Shown here piece by piece: positions 1-7,204 of a stretch of DNA of 31,287 nt (position 1 is its first letter; every line of letters begins with the position of its first letter). The translations under genes were made by a program, and so were the position numbers. The stretch comes from Akkermansiaceae bacterium UBA1315 (GTDB taxonomy: Bacteria > Verrucomicrobiota > Verrucomicrobiia > Verrucomicrobiales > Akkermansiaceae): the NCBI GenBank assembly GCA_002307065.1, contig DBTN01000008.1:1-31287 (forward strand). Reading direction: 5' to 3'. The notes beneath the pieces were generated by a model, which was given only the letters and a program-made list of their open reading frames with translations, made no database searches and had not been told where the DNA came from.

Positions 1-124
1 TACGGTGGTGGAAAGGTTCAGAGAATTTCGGGCCAACGGTCCGTGATTCCTTATGAGACGGCAGTCGCTGTTACGGTGTTGGAAAGGTTCAGAGAACTTC
101 GGGCCAACGGTCCGTGATTCCTTA
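1..124. repeat. 53-bp direct repeat pair
   Basis: Positions 1-53 and 72-124 are the same 53-bp sequence with two mismatches (51 of 53 identical), separated by 18 bp. The last 25 bp of each copy are the outer end of the hairpin-rich element annotated at 100-336; the first 28 bp are flanking sequence. The duplicated unit is therefore flank plus element end, which suggests a local duplication or a second truncated insertion. The left copy may continue outside the window. Confidence 0.85.
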
Positions 125-336
125 GCCCAGGCCAACGGCCTGGGAGATCCGATTTCCAATTCTTAGCACACCAACGGTGGGCGATACCAGTTTGGACATG
201 TCGGCCAACCGAGACGATTCCCTCAATCCGGCTCCTTTTTTGAATTGGAATCAACCGATATCGCTGCCCGTTGGGCCACAAATGACGAACGTTCGCTACC
301 CAGGCCATTGGCCTAAGATCACTGACCTTCGGCCCA
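100..336. mobile_element. MITE-like hairpin element, degenerate copy
   Basis: This 237-bp stretch matches the ends and the internal order of motifs of the two elements at 11571-11813 and 11887-12129. Its left end (100-130) is nearly identical to theirs. Its right end (312-336) is the degraded inverted counterpart. Visible hairpins are 126-144 (8-bp stem, loop AAC) and 302-314 (5-bp stem, loop ATT). No reading frame inside looks like a gene. The family assignment rests on alignment by eye. It sits just beyond the rpmB terminator. Confidence 0.6.
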
Positions 337-380
337 GAGGAAGACGAATAGACGATTCGCAAATCGCTCCTCCTCAACAC

Positions 381-407
381 GAAAAAAGACCCGGTGTTGC
401 CACCGGG
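381..407 (-). terminator. rho-independent terminator of rpmB
   Basis: On the minus strand a 7-bp perfect GC-rich stem (390-396 with 401-407, four-base loop) is followed by a run of six T (complement of 382-387). It lies about 30 bases beyond the rpmB stop codon and in the right orientation for it. Confidence 0.8.
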
Positions 408-438
408 CCATTTTGAAAATCTCAGCGACTGCTGAAAA

Positions 439-702
439 TCAGACCAAACCAGCCTTCTTCAACGTCACAAAAGCACCATTCTTGTTGATGGTCTTCAGTG
501 CGCGGCAGCTCAACTTGATGCGGACAAACTTGCTGAGTTCAGGAACCCAGATGCGCTTGTTTTGAAGGTTTGGCGAAACGGTGCGCTTCACCACTTTGGT
601 GACGTGACGACCGATACCGCCCTTTTTCTTGGCCAAGCCGGAACGGTGAATTTTGCCGCCAGAGCGGACGCGGGTTCCTCGGATACTACAAATACGGGCC
701 AT
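439..702 (-). CDS. rpmB: 50S ribosomal protein L28
   Basis: Structural protein of the large ribosomal subunit. The 87-residue product begins MARICSIRGTRV and carries the L28 core SPNLQNKRIWVPELSKFVRIKLSCRALKTINKNG in its second half, matching the L28 pattern of a PNLQ turn followed by a basic beta-rich region. The frame stays open up to 750, but family similarity starts only at the ATG at 702, so the upstream 16 codons are excluded. There is a stretch of about 15 basic residues between the N-terminal strand and PNLQ that E. coli L28 has in shorter form. No strong Shine-Dalgarno sequence precedes the ATG. A weak promoter candidate on the minus strand is TTGACG (758-763) with a poor -10 seventeen bases on. 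The gene stands alone and ends in a clear terminator. Confidence 0.93.
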   Translation of the reverse strand: MARICSIRGTRVRSGGKIHRSGLAKKKGGIGRHVTKVVKRTVSPNLQNKRIWVPELSKFVRIKLSCRALKTINKNGAFVTLKKAGLV

Positions 703-792
703 AATAGAAAAAAGGTTCGGGGTTGCGGGGCGCGAAGGATGGCCACACACGGGCGGACGTCAAGACGAAACCTGACGATTTCTCAGGAAAGA

Positions 793-1788
793 TCACAATC
801 GATCACGTCGCAAGCGGTTTAGCCAGCGTTCGACATCACTGAAAATCTTCTCTTTCTTCGCGTCATACATCAGCAAATGGTAGGCATCGGGATAATTCCG
901 ATAAGTCGTGGAAACATTTTGCGGAATGTGCGCCAGGAATCCACGAACCTCTGAGTCGTTGTTAAAGAAGTCCTTATCGCCGTGAAGAACCAAAACCGGC
1001 ACCCGGAACGTTTGGGCACATTCATTCATGGAGCCAATGTGCCCCGCCAAGGTGCCCAACAATCTTAAAGTGTGCTCCTCGACGTGATAGGAGTTGGTCT
1101 GGACTTGATCCGAATGATGAGAAGTTTGCGTCATCTGGACATCTTGACCATTCGCCAAAGTTCCCAAGGAAACCCGCGCCAGCGGTAAGGTCGTGGCCGC
1201 GACTTTGATCAATTCAACCTGCCAAGCCGGAACGTCGTCTTTCACCCGCACCACCGGCGAAGACAATACCAGCGCGTCGCATGCGACATCTCCCACCGGA
1301 GATTCCCGCAGCGCGTGCGCCGCGATCAGCCCGCCCATGCTCTCACCAAACCAGACCACTTTCGCATTCGGATGACGCTCACGTACCAACTGGGTGAACG
1401 CAAAAAGATCGCGATACCAATCCTTCGGGTCACCAATATCACCCCGCCGTTCACGGATCGGATCGCTACCCTGCCCACGAACCTCATAAGCATACAGACC
1501 GGTTTCCGGCTGATTTTTCAGCAAGTGCAGCCCGAGATTTTCATAATCGATCGAAGCGCCACAAAACCCGTGAATCCCGATGACCACCACGTCCTGCTCG
1601 GTTTTTTCCGAAATCCATTTTCGATAACCAAAGGTATCCTGCTTGGCCACCTCTCCCGGACTTTTGGTGTGACTGACCAAGGTGTAACTCGGCGCACAAC
1701 CGACGATCGCCAGCACCAGCATCATCAGCACCGCCCGCCCACCTTGCAGGGGGAGGCTACCAAACCAATGCGATCTGGACAGGCTCAT
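793..1788 (-). CDS. alpha/beta hydrolase lipoprotein (serine aminopeptidase/monoglyceride lipase-like)
   Basis: A 331-residue alpha/beta-hydrolase of the serine aminopeptidase S33/monoacylglycerol lipase type. The N-terminus has a hydrophobic stretch ending in a lipobox (IVGC, Cys31), so the protein is probably lipid-anchored outside the cytoplasmic membrane. The oxyanion-hole HGF motif is at 73-75, the nucleophile elbow GESMGG at 148-153 puts the catalytic serine at 150, the acid is in HGDKD (Asp271 or Asp273) and the histidine is His304. The YEVRGQGSD stretch (101-109) matches the lipase-like consensus YDxRGHG. The substrate cannot be named from sequence; esters or lipids are most likely. 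It lies 90 bp upstream of rpmB on the same strand and is divergent from the amidase gene at 1917. Confidence 0.82.
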   Translation of the reverse strand: MSLSRSHWFGSLPLQGGRAVLMMLVLAIVGCAPSYTLVSHTKSPGEVAKQDTFGYRKWISEKTEQDVVVIGIHGFCGASIDYENLGLHLLKNQPETGLYAYEVRGQGSDPIRERRGDIGDPKDWYRDLFAFTQLVRERHPNAKVVWFGESMGGLIAAHALRESPVGDVACDALVLSSPVVRVKDDVPAWQVELIKVAATTLPLARVSLGTLANGQDVQMTQTSHHSDQVQTNSYHVEEHTLRLLGTLAGHIGSMNECAQTFRVPVLVLHGDKDFFNNDSEVRGFLAHIPQNVSTTYRNYPDAYHLLMYDAKKEKIFSDVERWLNRLRRDRL

Positions 1789-1916
1789 GGCCGAATCCTA
1801 GCGGATGGACCGAGAAACGCAATCCTCGAACTCACCTGAATCCAAACGTTGCTTGGATCCTCTCGAATCAAAACAAATTCCCTTCCCGTCTGGAACCGGC
1901 CCCAACAGAATCCGGC

Positions 1917-2648
1917 ATGACTTTCCCCTACAAATCCGTGCTCGTCCTCGCACTCACGGCATTTCTCGCTGCCTGCGCGGGCCCCGGAACCGGCTCATCG
2001 AGCGGTCGCGATTACTGGGGACACCGCCCCGGCCCGAAAAATTTTAAAACCGTGATCATCGATGCTGGCCACGGCGGAAAAGACAGCGGCGCGGTCAGCC
2101 GCTGGACCCGCCAGAAAGAAAAAGACCTCACCCTCGACACGGCAAAACGCATCCGCCGCGAACTCGGCACCGACTTCAAAACGATTCTGATGCGCGACGA
2201 CGATCAATTTATCGAACTGGATGAACGGGTCGCGCAGGCGACACGACGCGGCGACGCAATTCTCGTCAGTGTTCACTACAACAGCGGCCCCTCCCACGTA
2301 CGCGGCCCGGAGACCTACTACTGGCGCGTCGACAGCCACGGGCTCGCCGTCCGCCTCCACCGCGCAATGAACGCCGTAAGCCCCGCCGAATCCGCAAATC
2401 GCGGTCTGGTACGCCGACGCCTTCGACTGACCCGAAACCCCCAAATCCCCTGCGTGCTTGTCGAAGGCGGCTACCTCAGCCATTCCGCCGAAAGCAAACT
2501 CATCCAAAACGCCGCCTATCGCCAACGTTTGGCGGAAGCCATCGCAGGCGCGATCCGCGCGCAGTCCGCCCTCGGCGACGCAGGAACCGGACCTCTCCCA
2601 CCCCCGCTCTACGAGCCACTCAGCCGTCCCACCGACACGGCGGAATAG
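1917..2648 (+). CDS. N-acetylmuramoyl-L-alanine amidase lipoprotein (Amidase_3)
   Basis: Zinc-dependent peptidoglycan amidase that cleaves the bond between N-acetylmuramic acid and L-alanine of the stem peptide. The 243-residue protein has a lipoprotein signal (LAAC, Cys20) and then one Amidase_3 domain from about residue 44 to 215. Zinc ligands are visible as His52 (IIDAGHGGKDSG), Glu68 and His120 (SVHYN); the catalytic glutamate is Glu183 in VLVEGGYLS. The second ligand helix and the RGPETYYW segment follow the AmiA/AmiC layout. No AMIN or LysM domain is present, so this is a minimal catalytic form tethered by lipid, with a short proline-rich tail. Most likely it remodels periplasmic cell wall. 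It appears monocistronic. Confidence 0.9.
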   Translation: MTFPYKSVLVLALTAFLAACAGPGTGSSSGRDYWGHRPGPKNFKTVIIDAGHGGKDSGAVSRWTRQKEKDLTLDTAKRIRRELGTDFKTILMRDDDQFIELDERVAQATRRGDAILVSVHYNSGPSHVRGPETYYWRVDSHGLAVRLHRAMNAVSPAESANRGLVRRRLRLTRNPQIPCVLVEGGYLSHSAESKLIQNAAYRQRLAEAIAGAIRAQSALGDAGTGPLPPPLYEPLSRPTDTAE

Positions 2649-2666
2649 CTTGGAAGATCTGCCTTA

Positions 2667-2690
2667 TCCTCATTTGGTATGAGGAATGCT
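2667..2690 (+). promoter_or_regulatory. inverted repeat overlapping a weak -24/-12-like site
   Basis: A 7-bp perfect inverted repeat (2667-2673 with 2679-2685, 5-base spacer) lies about 80 bases in front of the NrtA-like gene. Inside and beyond it, GG at 2676-2677 and GC at 2688-2689 are exactly ten bases apart, the spacing required by sigma-54, but the flanking bases match the consensus only in part. It could be an operator, a weak sigma-54 promoter, or simply the 3' hairpin of the amidase gene, although no T-run follows. Confidence 0.3.
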
Positions 2691-2769
2691 AAACATCGTA
2701 TGAAGTCCATCCCCCCAAAATCATACCCAGAGACGATGCGGGACTTCTCTCTGAACGACCCTCTAACGC

Positions 2770-3696
2770 GTGCTATATCCGAACCAAAATCTCCTAGGCT
2801 TTGTGCCATCCCTCGAAGTCCTGCCCCTTTTTGAAGGCGGGCTGCATCCCCACGAACCCAAAAAAACCGGATTCCGATACAAAGCGCATTCCAGCTACGG
2901 CAGCATCGCTCGCGGAATGCTCACCGGAGAGCTCGCCGGAGGAATTTTGCACTGGGAGGTTTTCATCTCAGAAGTCCTCGCTCTCCCTGGACAGCGGGCG
3001 CTGTGGACCATGCCTCTCTTTCTCCACGCCTGCCCTACGGAAATTCTTTTCCGCGAATCCCTTTTTAAAATCCTCTATCCGTCCCAAAAAAGCTCGCCGA
3101 GCAAATTGCCAAACCGGCTGATCTTCGGCGTCGAAAGCCGAAATTCCCTCACTCAGTCACAAGTTCAGGCATGGCTCTCGCGCTGGACGACCCATTCGAA
3201 AATCCAGCTCGTTTTCAAAGTCCTGCCAATGGATCTCATGCTCCAAGGGATCAAAGCGGAAATGCTCGATGGAATCATCGTCCCCGCCCCCTGGGGCATG
3301 CAAGCGGAAGCCATGGGCGTCGGAAAAGTCGACCCACAATTCGCCCCCGGCAATCTCGCCCAAAAAGTCGTCATGGTCTGCCGCCGCGACACCTTCGAAA
3401 AACCGGTCTCCACTTTGGAAGATATCGCCACGGATTTAACCGCGGCACGCATCCGCCTCCGCACCCCGGCCGTTCTCCGCAAAGCCGCCGATGAAATGGC
3501 CCGTCACGGAAAACCGCTGATCTCCGCCCAACTTCTGGAACGCTCCGCGAAACGGCATTTCACCTGTGACAGTCCTTATGAAATCACTCCGGACACCGAT
3601 CACGTGGTGCATGAACTGAAGCGTCTCGAGAATCTTTCAGCACTCCCCCCACAGGTCGCCCCGAACGAACAGACCGCAAGACTCCTTCTTTGTTAG
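2770..3696 (+). CDS. NrtA/CmpA-like binding protein without signal peptide (putative cytoplasmic sensor)
   Basis: A 308-residue protein with the fold signature of NrtA/CmpA/NasS-type anion-binding proteins. LGFVPSLEVLPLFEGG (about 9-24) matches the opening strand of these proteins, GSIARGMLTGELAGGILHWEVF (about 44-65) the 'copy-number' helix of the ligand cleft, and VLPMDLMLQGIKAEMLDGIIVPAPWG (about 152-177) the characteristic second-lobe stretch. There is no signal peptide, lipobox or transmembrane helix, and the match begins almost at residue 9, so secretion is unlikely. Cytoplasmic members such as NasS act as nitrate or nitrite sensors. The start used is a GTG at 2770; no better ATG keeps the first strand. 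No NasT-like ANTAR partner is in the window. Its place beside an amide/urea transporter suggests a nitrogen-related role; the ligand is unknown. Confidence 0.65.
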   Translation: MLYPNQNLLGFVPSLEVLPLFEGGLHPHEPKKTGFRYKAHSSYGSIARGMLTGELAGGILHWEVFISEVLALPGQRALWTMPLFLHACPTEILFRESLFKILYPSQKSSPSKLPNRLIFGVESRNSLTQSQVQAWLSRWTTHSKIQLVFKVLPMDLMLQGIKAEMLDGIIVPAPWGMQAEAMGVGKVDPQFAPGNLAQKVVMVCRRDTFEKPVSTLEDIATDLTAARIRLRTPAVLRKAADEMARHGKPLISAQLLERSAKRHFTCDSPYEITPDTDHVVHELKRLENLSALPPQVAPNEQTARLLLC

Positions 3697-3720
3697 ATTC
3701 TGTTAGAATCTGTTAGATGT
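3691..3720. repeat. three tandem 10-bp repeats at a stop codon
   Basis: Positions 3691-3700, 3701-3710 and 3711-3720 all start TGTTAGA and differ only in their last three bases. The first copy contains the TAG stop of the NrtA-like gene. The array also forms an inverted repeat (AGATTC with GAATCT, 3695-3711) and fills the space before the convergent LysR gene, so it may be a weak terminator or a slippage product. Confidence 0.7.
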
Positions 3721-3724
3721 TTTA

Positions 3725-4690
3725 TCAAACCGCCTGTGACGCCGGAAAATCCTCCGCCTTCTCAAACTCCATTGTCACCAGACTAAGGAAAACATCCGCG
3801 GCCCAAGTCAGCGGCCGGCTTGCAGGCCAGATCGCACAACAAGTCCGGCGAAGCTCAACCCCGGGCATCTTTAACAAATTCAGCGAACCGTCATCAACCG
3901 CTTCCTGAGCCACCCATTTCGGCAATAAGGCCAACCCCTGGCCCTGCCGCGCAAGATCCCGAGCGCATTGAGGATTTGGCAAAATCCACTTTTTCGAATC
4001 CGAGTCATGCGAGCGCCCCAGCCGTCTGATGCTGAGTTGATACGCATCCCGATCCGGATAAATCAAAAGCATCTGCCGTAAATCCGCCGGCGAAATTTTC
4101 CCACGCTGCCCGAATTCGTGAAAGGGCGCCGCATACCAACTCAGACTCTCCTCGAACAAATTCCGCCGAACCCGGTCGTTATTCACTTCCGCTGACGCAA
4201 GATAATCGATCTCAAAATCACCGACACCCAGTCCCGCGTTTTCCTGACGCACTGAAATTTCCAATCGAGCGAGCGGAAAACATTCCCGGAAAAGCGAAAG
4301 CACCTCCGACTGCAAAATGCCGTGCAGCGCCGCTGGCAACGCAAACGAAAGACTTTCAGAACGCCCGTCTAAAATCGCGAGCTCGCTTCTCATCAGCGAC
4401 ATTTTTTGCAGCAAATCTTCCACCATCGGCAGCAGCTTCACTCCCGCGCCGGTCGGACTGACATGCGGGCCGGAGCGACGGAAAAGTGAACATCCCAAAT
4501 CCTCCTCAAGCCCCTTGATCGCATGGCTGATCGCGGACGGACTCACCCCCAGCAGACCCGCCGCCGCAGCGAATCCACCTTCTTTCGCAGCGACATAAAA
4601 CATCTGCAAACGCTTCGAATCCACAATCCCCGGATCAATTTCCAAAGATTGTGTGCTCGGCGGGGCTCCATCGTGAATTTCACTCAACAT
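3725..4690 (-). CDS. LysR-family transcriptional regulator
   Basis: A 321-residue LysR-type regulator. The winged helix-turn-helix lies at about residues 27-85 (LQMFYVAAKEGGFAAAAGLLGVSPSAISHAIKGLEEDLGCSLFRR), followed by the linker helix and an effector-binding domain from about residue 110. The N-terminal 25 residues are not part of the usual family start; an internal ATG (MFYVAAK) would be too short, so the long form is kept. It is divergent from the amide/urea operon (219 bp between starts) and convergent with the NrtA-like gene, the usual position for a regulator of the neighbouring operon. Because LysR proteins work with sigma-70 holoenzyme, it may repress or modulate rather than directly activate the sigma-54 promoter found in front of that operon. 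Confidence 0.9.
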   Translation of the reverse strand: MLSEIHDGAPPSTQSLEIDPGIVDSKRLQMFYVAAKEGGFAAAAGLLGVSPSAISHAIKGLEEDLGCSLFRRSGPHVSPTGAGVKLLPMVEDLLQKMSLMRSELAILDGRSESLSFALPAALHGILQSEVLSLFRECFPLARLEISVRQENAGLGVGDFEIDYLASAEVNNDRVRRNLFEESLSWYAAPFHEFGQRGKISPADLRQMLLIYPDRDAYQLSIRRLGRSHDSDSKKWILPNPQCARDLARQGQGLALLPKWVAQEAVDDGSLNLLKMPGVELRRTCCAIWPASRPLTWAADVFLSLVTMEFEKAEDFPASQAV

Positions 4691-4783
4691 AGGCGATTTC
4701 TATCCAACGAGCACCGGCTGTGCCAACCCCTCATAATCCATCGTTTCAAGGGAAATACCGCCTCTCAGAACGATCATGCCAAT

Positions 4784-4804
4784 TTCGCGAATCGTGAATC
4801 GATT
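4784..4804. promoter_or_regulatory. paired palindromes, candidate regulator binding sites
   Basis: An 8-bp palindrome TTCGCGAA (4784-4791) overlaps an interrupted palindrome AATCG-N5-CGATT (4790-4804). Both lie 20-45 bases upstream of the -24/-12 promoter and within the divergent space between the LysR gene and the operon. They could bind the LysR protein or an enhancer-binding protein; neither is shown. Confidence 0.35.
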
Positions 4805-4825
4805 TCATCTCCTGTCACGTGCCCG

Positions 4826-4841
4826 TGGCACATCGGTTGCT
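4826..4841 (+). promoter_or_regulatory. sigma-54 (-24/-12) promoter of the amide/urea operon
   Basis: TGGCAC-A-N4-TTGCT: the GG (4827-4828) and GC (4839-4840) are separated by exactly ten bases and both half-sites match the RpoN consensus apart from one flanking base. Transcription would start near 4852, leaving a leader of about 57 bases before urtA. The upstream half also takes part in an inverted repeat GTGCC-N3-GGCAC (4819-4831). A sigma-54 promoter needs an AAA+ activator; none is encoded in the window. Confidence 0.75.
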
Positions 4842-4908
4842 AAAATCAAAAGCGGTGAGTGATCCAATCTGTCCCACCTGAAATCATGCAACCAGCGATT
4901 CCATTATA

Positions 4909-6126
4909 ATGAAAATCAAACAGTTAAGCCACCTATTCCTTAAGGTCGCTTGCCTTGCCGCCGCGACCGCGACCGTCCAAGCCAAGCCCCCGACATCGGA
5001 AGTCAACACCACCGGCCTTCAGGTCACGGACGATACCGTCACCGTTGGACAACTTCACTCCTCCACCGGCACCATGGCCATCAGTGAGACCGGATCGATC
5101 CAGGCGGAGCAACTCGCCATCGATCAGATCAACGCCGCCGGCGGCGTGCTCGGCCGACAGATCAAGGTTATCAAAGAAGACGGCGCCAGCGACTGGCCGA
5201 CCTTCGCAGAAAAGGCTAAAAAACTTCTGGTGAACGACAAAGTCGGAACCGTGTTCGGCTGCTGGACCTCCGCTTCCCGCAAGGCAGTGCTTCCGATTTT
5301 CGAAAAAGAAAACGGCATGCTCTACTACCCGACTTTCTATGAAGGTCTCGAGCAATCGAAAAACGTGATCTACACCGGTCAGGAAGCCACCCAACAGATC
5401 CTCGCCGGTCTCGACTGGATCGCGAAAGAGAAAAAAGCGAAGACGTATTACCTCGTCGGTTCCGACTACATCTGGCCCCGCACCTCGATGAAAATCGCCC
5501 GCAAGCACATCGAAAACGTGCTCAAAGGTAAAGTCGTCGGTGAAGAGTTCTACGCGCTTGGCCACACCCAATTCGGCTCCCTGATCAACAAGATCAAACT
5601 GAAGAAACCGGATGTGATCTACGCAGCGGTCGTCGGCGGTTCGAACGTTTCCTTCTACAAGCAATTGGCAGCCGCCGGTATCACTGGCAGCAAACAAACG
5701 CTTCTCACCATCTCGGTGACGGAAGACGAAGTGCTCGGCATCGGTGGTGAAAACCTTGCCGGTTTTTACTCGGCCATGAAGTACTTCCAAAGCATCGACA
5801 CCCCGGAAAACGCCGCTTTCGTCAAAGCATTCAAAGACAAATACGGTGCTGACAGCGTGATCGGTGACGTGACCCAAGCCGGTTACCTCGGCCCATGGTT
5901 GTGGAAGGCAGCGGTCGAAAAAGCTGGCAGCTTCGACATCGACAAAATCGCCGCCGCTTCTCCTGACATCGAGTTGGCTGCTCCTGAAGGCCCGGTGAAA
6001 ATCCACCCGAACCACCACTTGTGGAGCAAGCTCCGCATCGGCCAATGGCAAAAAGACGGCCAAGCCAAGGTCCTCTATGAATCCGAACTCATCGAGCCGG
6101 ATCCATTCCCGAAAGGTTACCAATAA
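4909..6126 (+). CDS. urtA: urea/short-chain amide ABC transporter, substrate-binding protein (UrtA/FmdD-like)
   Basis: Periplasmic binding protein of a UrtABCDE/FmdDEF-type transporter for urea or short-chain amides. The 405-residue product has a Sec signal peptide (cleavage near residue 25, VQA|KP) and one Peripla_BP_5 domain. Family hallmarks are LHSSTGTMAISE (about 46-57), INAAGGVLGR, FGCWTSASRKAVLPIFE, LYYPTFYEGLE and the hinge-proximal GNGTQAG-like region read here as GDVTQAGYLGPWLW. These match UrtA and FmdD rather than the leucine-binding LivJ. It is the first gene of the operon and is followed by a strong stem-loop before urtB. Whether urea or formamide/acetamide is the main ligand cannot be told from sequence; the downstream formamidase and the absence of urease genes here favour amides. 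The LysR gene is divergent. Confidence 0.92.
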   Translation: MKIKQLSHLFLKVACLAAATATVQAKPPTSEVNTTGLQVTDDTVTVGQLHSSTGTMAISETGSIQAEQLAIDQINAAGGVLGRQIKVIKEDGASDWPTFAEKAKKLLVNDKVGTVFGCWTSASRKAVLPIFEKENGMLYYPTFYEGLEQSKNVIYTGQEATQQILAGLDWIAKEKKAKTYYLVGSDYIWPRTSMKIARKHIENVLKGKVVGEEFYALGHTQFGSLINKIKLKKPDVIYAAVVGGSNVSFYKQLAAAGITGSKQTLLTISVTEDEVLGIGGENLAGFYSAMKYFQSIDTPENAAFVKAFKDKYGADSVIGDVTQAGYLGPWLWKAAVEKAGSFDIDKIAAASPDIELAAPEGPVKIHPNHHLWSKLRIGQWQKDGQAKVLYESELIEPDPFPKGYQ

Positions 6127-6167
6127 GATTCACACTCACTGCTCCCGGCAGTGGGAAAATCTCTCCC

Positions 6168-6193
6168 GGGGACCGGTTTTCGAACCGGTCCCC
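6168..6193 (+). promoter_or_regulatory. intercistronic stem-loop between urtA and urtB
   Basis: A perfect 11-bp inverted repeat (6168-6178 with 6183-6193) closed by a TTCG tetraloop. No T-run follows, so it is not a standard terminator. Very stable hairpins after a binding-protein gene commonly protect the upstream mRNA and keep the binding protein more abundant than the permease; that is the likely role here. Confidence 0.75.
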
Positions 6194-6252
6194 CACCCCT
6201 CGATCTCTCTCCGATTTCCTAACCACTTTCTTTAACCCGCACGCCTTTTTTT

Positions 6253-7179
6253 ATGGGTGAATATACCAGCGAAGAATTACAAAGCATCTTTATCATGCAG
6301 GGCTTTTCCGGCCTCAGCTTGTTCAGTGTGCTTTTGCTCATGGGCCTCGGCCTGGCACTCATTTTCGGCCAAATGGGCGTTATCAATATGGCCCACGGTG
6401 AGTTCATGGCGCTTGGCGCTTACACCGTTTATTTCTGTTCCACCGTCACCGCCGAATACGCTCCGACGTTTGGCCCTTACTATTTCGTCGTCGCCATCGC
6501 CCTGGCCTTCGTCGTCTGCGCGCTGCTAGGGGCGCTGGTCGAATGGCTGATGATACGACACCTTTACCACCGACCCTTGGATACGCTTTTAGCGACGTGG
6601 GGCTTGAGCTTGATCCTCCAGCAAACGTACCGGTCGATTTTCGGCGCCCGCGAAGTCACTCCGACTCTGCCCGATTGGCTGATGGGTTCCTTCACCCTCA
6701 AAGAAGGCCTGGATATTCCAATCAACGGCGTTTTCGTCCTTTGTTTGTCGATCGTCGTCACCGCCTTCCTCATCCTTTTCATGTTCCGCTCCCGCTTCGG
6801 ACTGCGGCTCCGTGCAACCGTTCAAAACCGCAAAATGAGCGGCGCAGTCGGCATCAATACCGGCAAGGTTGACCGGTTGGCCTTCGCCCTCGGTTGCGGC
6901 ATCGCTGGAATCGCCGGCGCGGCTTTCACCACCATCGGTTCGACCGGTCCGGATAGCGGCAGCCGTTACATCGTGGACGCCTTCCTCGTCGTCGTCGCCG
7001 GTGGATCCGCCAGCCTCCTCGGTTGCCTCGCCTCCGCCTTCGGCATCGCCCAAGCCCAATCGATCCTCGAGTTCTTCCTCGATGGAACCAAAGGAAAAGT
7101 CGCCACGCTGTTGGTCATCGTCGTAGCTCTCATGATCCGGCCACAGGGCCTGTTCCCAAGCAAAGTTCGCGGCCACTGA
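6253..7179 (+). CDS. urtB: urea/amide ABC transporter permease (UrtB/FmdE-like)
   Basis: Inner-membrane permease of the branched-chain amino acid/urea (LivH-UrtB) family, 308 residues with about eight hydrophobic segments. Typical family stretches are LALIFGQMGVINMAHGEFMALGAYT (about 35-59), the cytoplasmic loop FRSRFGLRLRATVQNRKMSGAVGINT (about 178-203) that contacts the ATPases, and the C-terminal ALMIRPQGLFPSKVRG. The Q-N-R-K-M-S-G loop is the UrtB/FmdE form rather than LivH. The first residues before MQGFSGLSLFSVLLL are a short cytoplasmic tail; a start at that internal Met is possible. It lies 126 bp after urtA and 25 bp before urtC. Confidence 0.93.
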   Translation: MGEYTSEELQSIFIMQGFSGLSLFSVLLLMGLGLALIFGQMGVINMAHGEFMALGAYTVYFCSTVTAEYAPTFGPYYFVVAIALAFVVCALLGALVEWLMIRHLYHRPLDTLLATWGLSLILQQTYRSIFGAREVTPTLPDWLMGSFTLKEGLDIPINGVFVLCLSIVVTAFLILFMFRSRFGLRLRATVQNRKMSGAVGINTGKVDRLAFALGCGIAGIAGAAFTTIGSTGPDSGSRYIVDAFLVVVAGGSASLLGCLASAFGIAQAQSILEFFLDGTKGKVATLLVIVVALMIRPQGLFPSKVRGH

Positions 7180-7204
7180 TCCCCTCCACTCACCTCATTT
7201 TCCT

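Noticed and set aside
1..340. Possible CRISPR array
   Set aside because: Repeats are few, unequal and themselves form mobile-element-like inverted repeats; spacers are not of uniform length.
2770..3696. Periplasmic nitrate-binding subunit of an ABC transporter
   Set aside because: No signal peptide or lipobox, and no matching NrtB/NrtD genes adjacent.
4933..6123. Long open frame (396 codons) on the minus strand opposite urtA
   Set aside because: Its product has no family features and is rich in Asp, Phe, Val and Glu, as expected from the complement of a gene with strong third-position bias.
6168..6193. Terminator after urtA
   Set aside because: The stem is strong but no T-run follows and the downstream genes belong to the same transporter.
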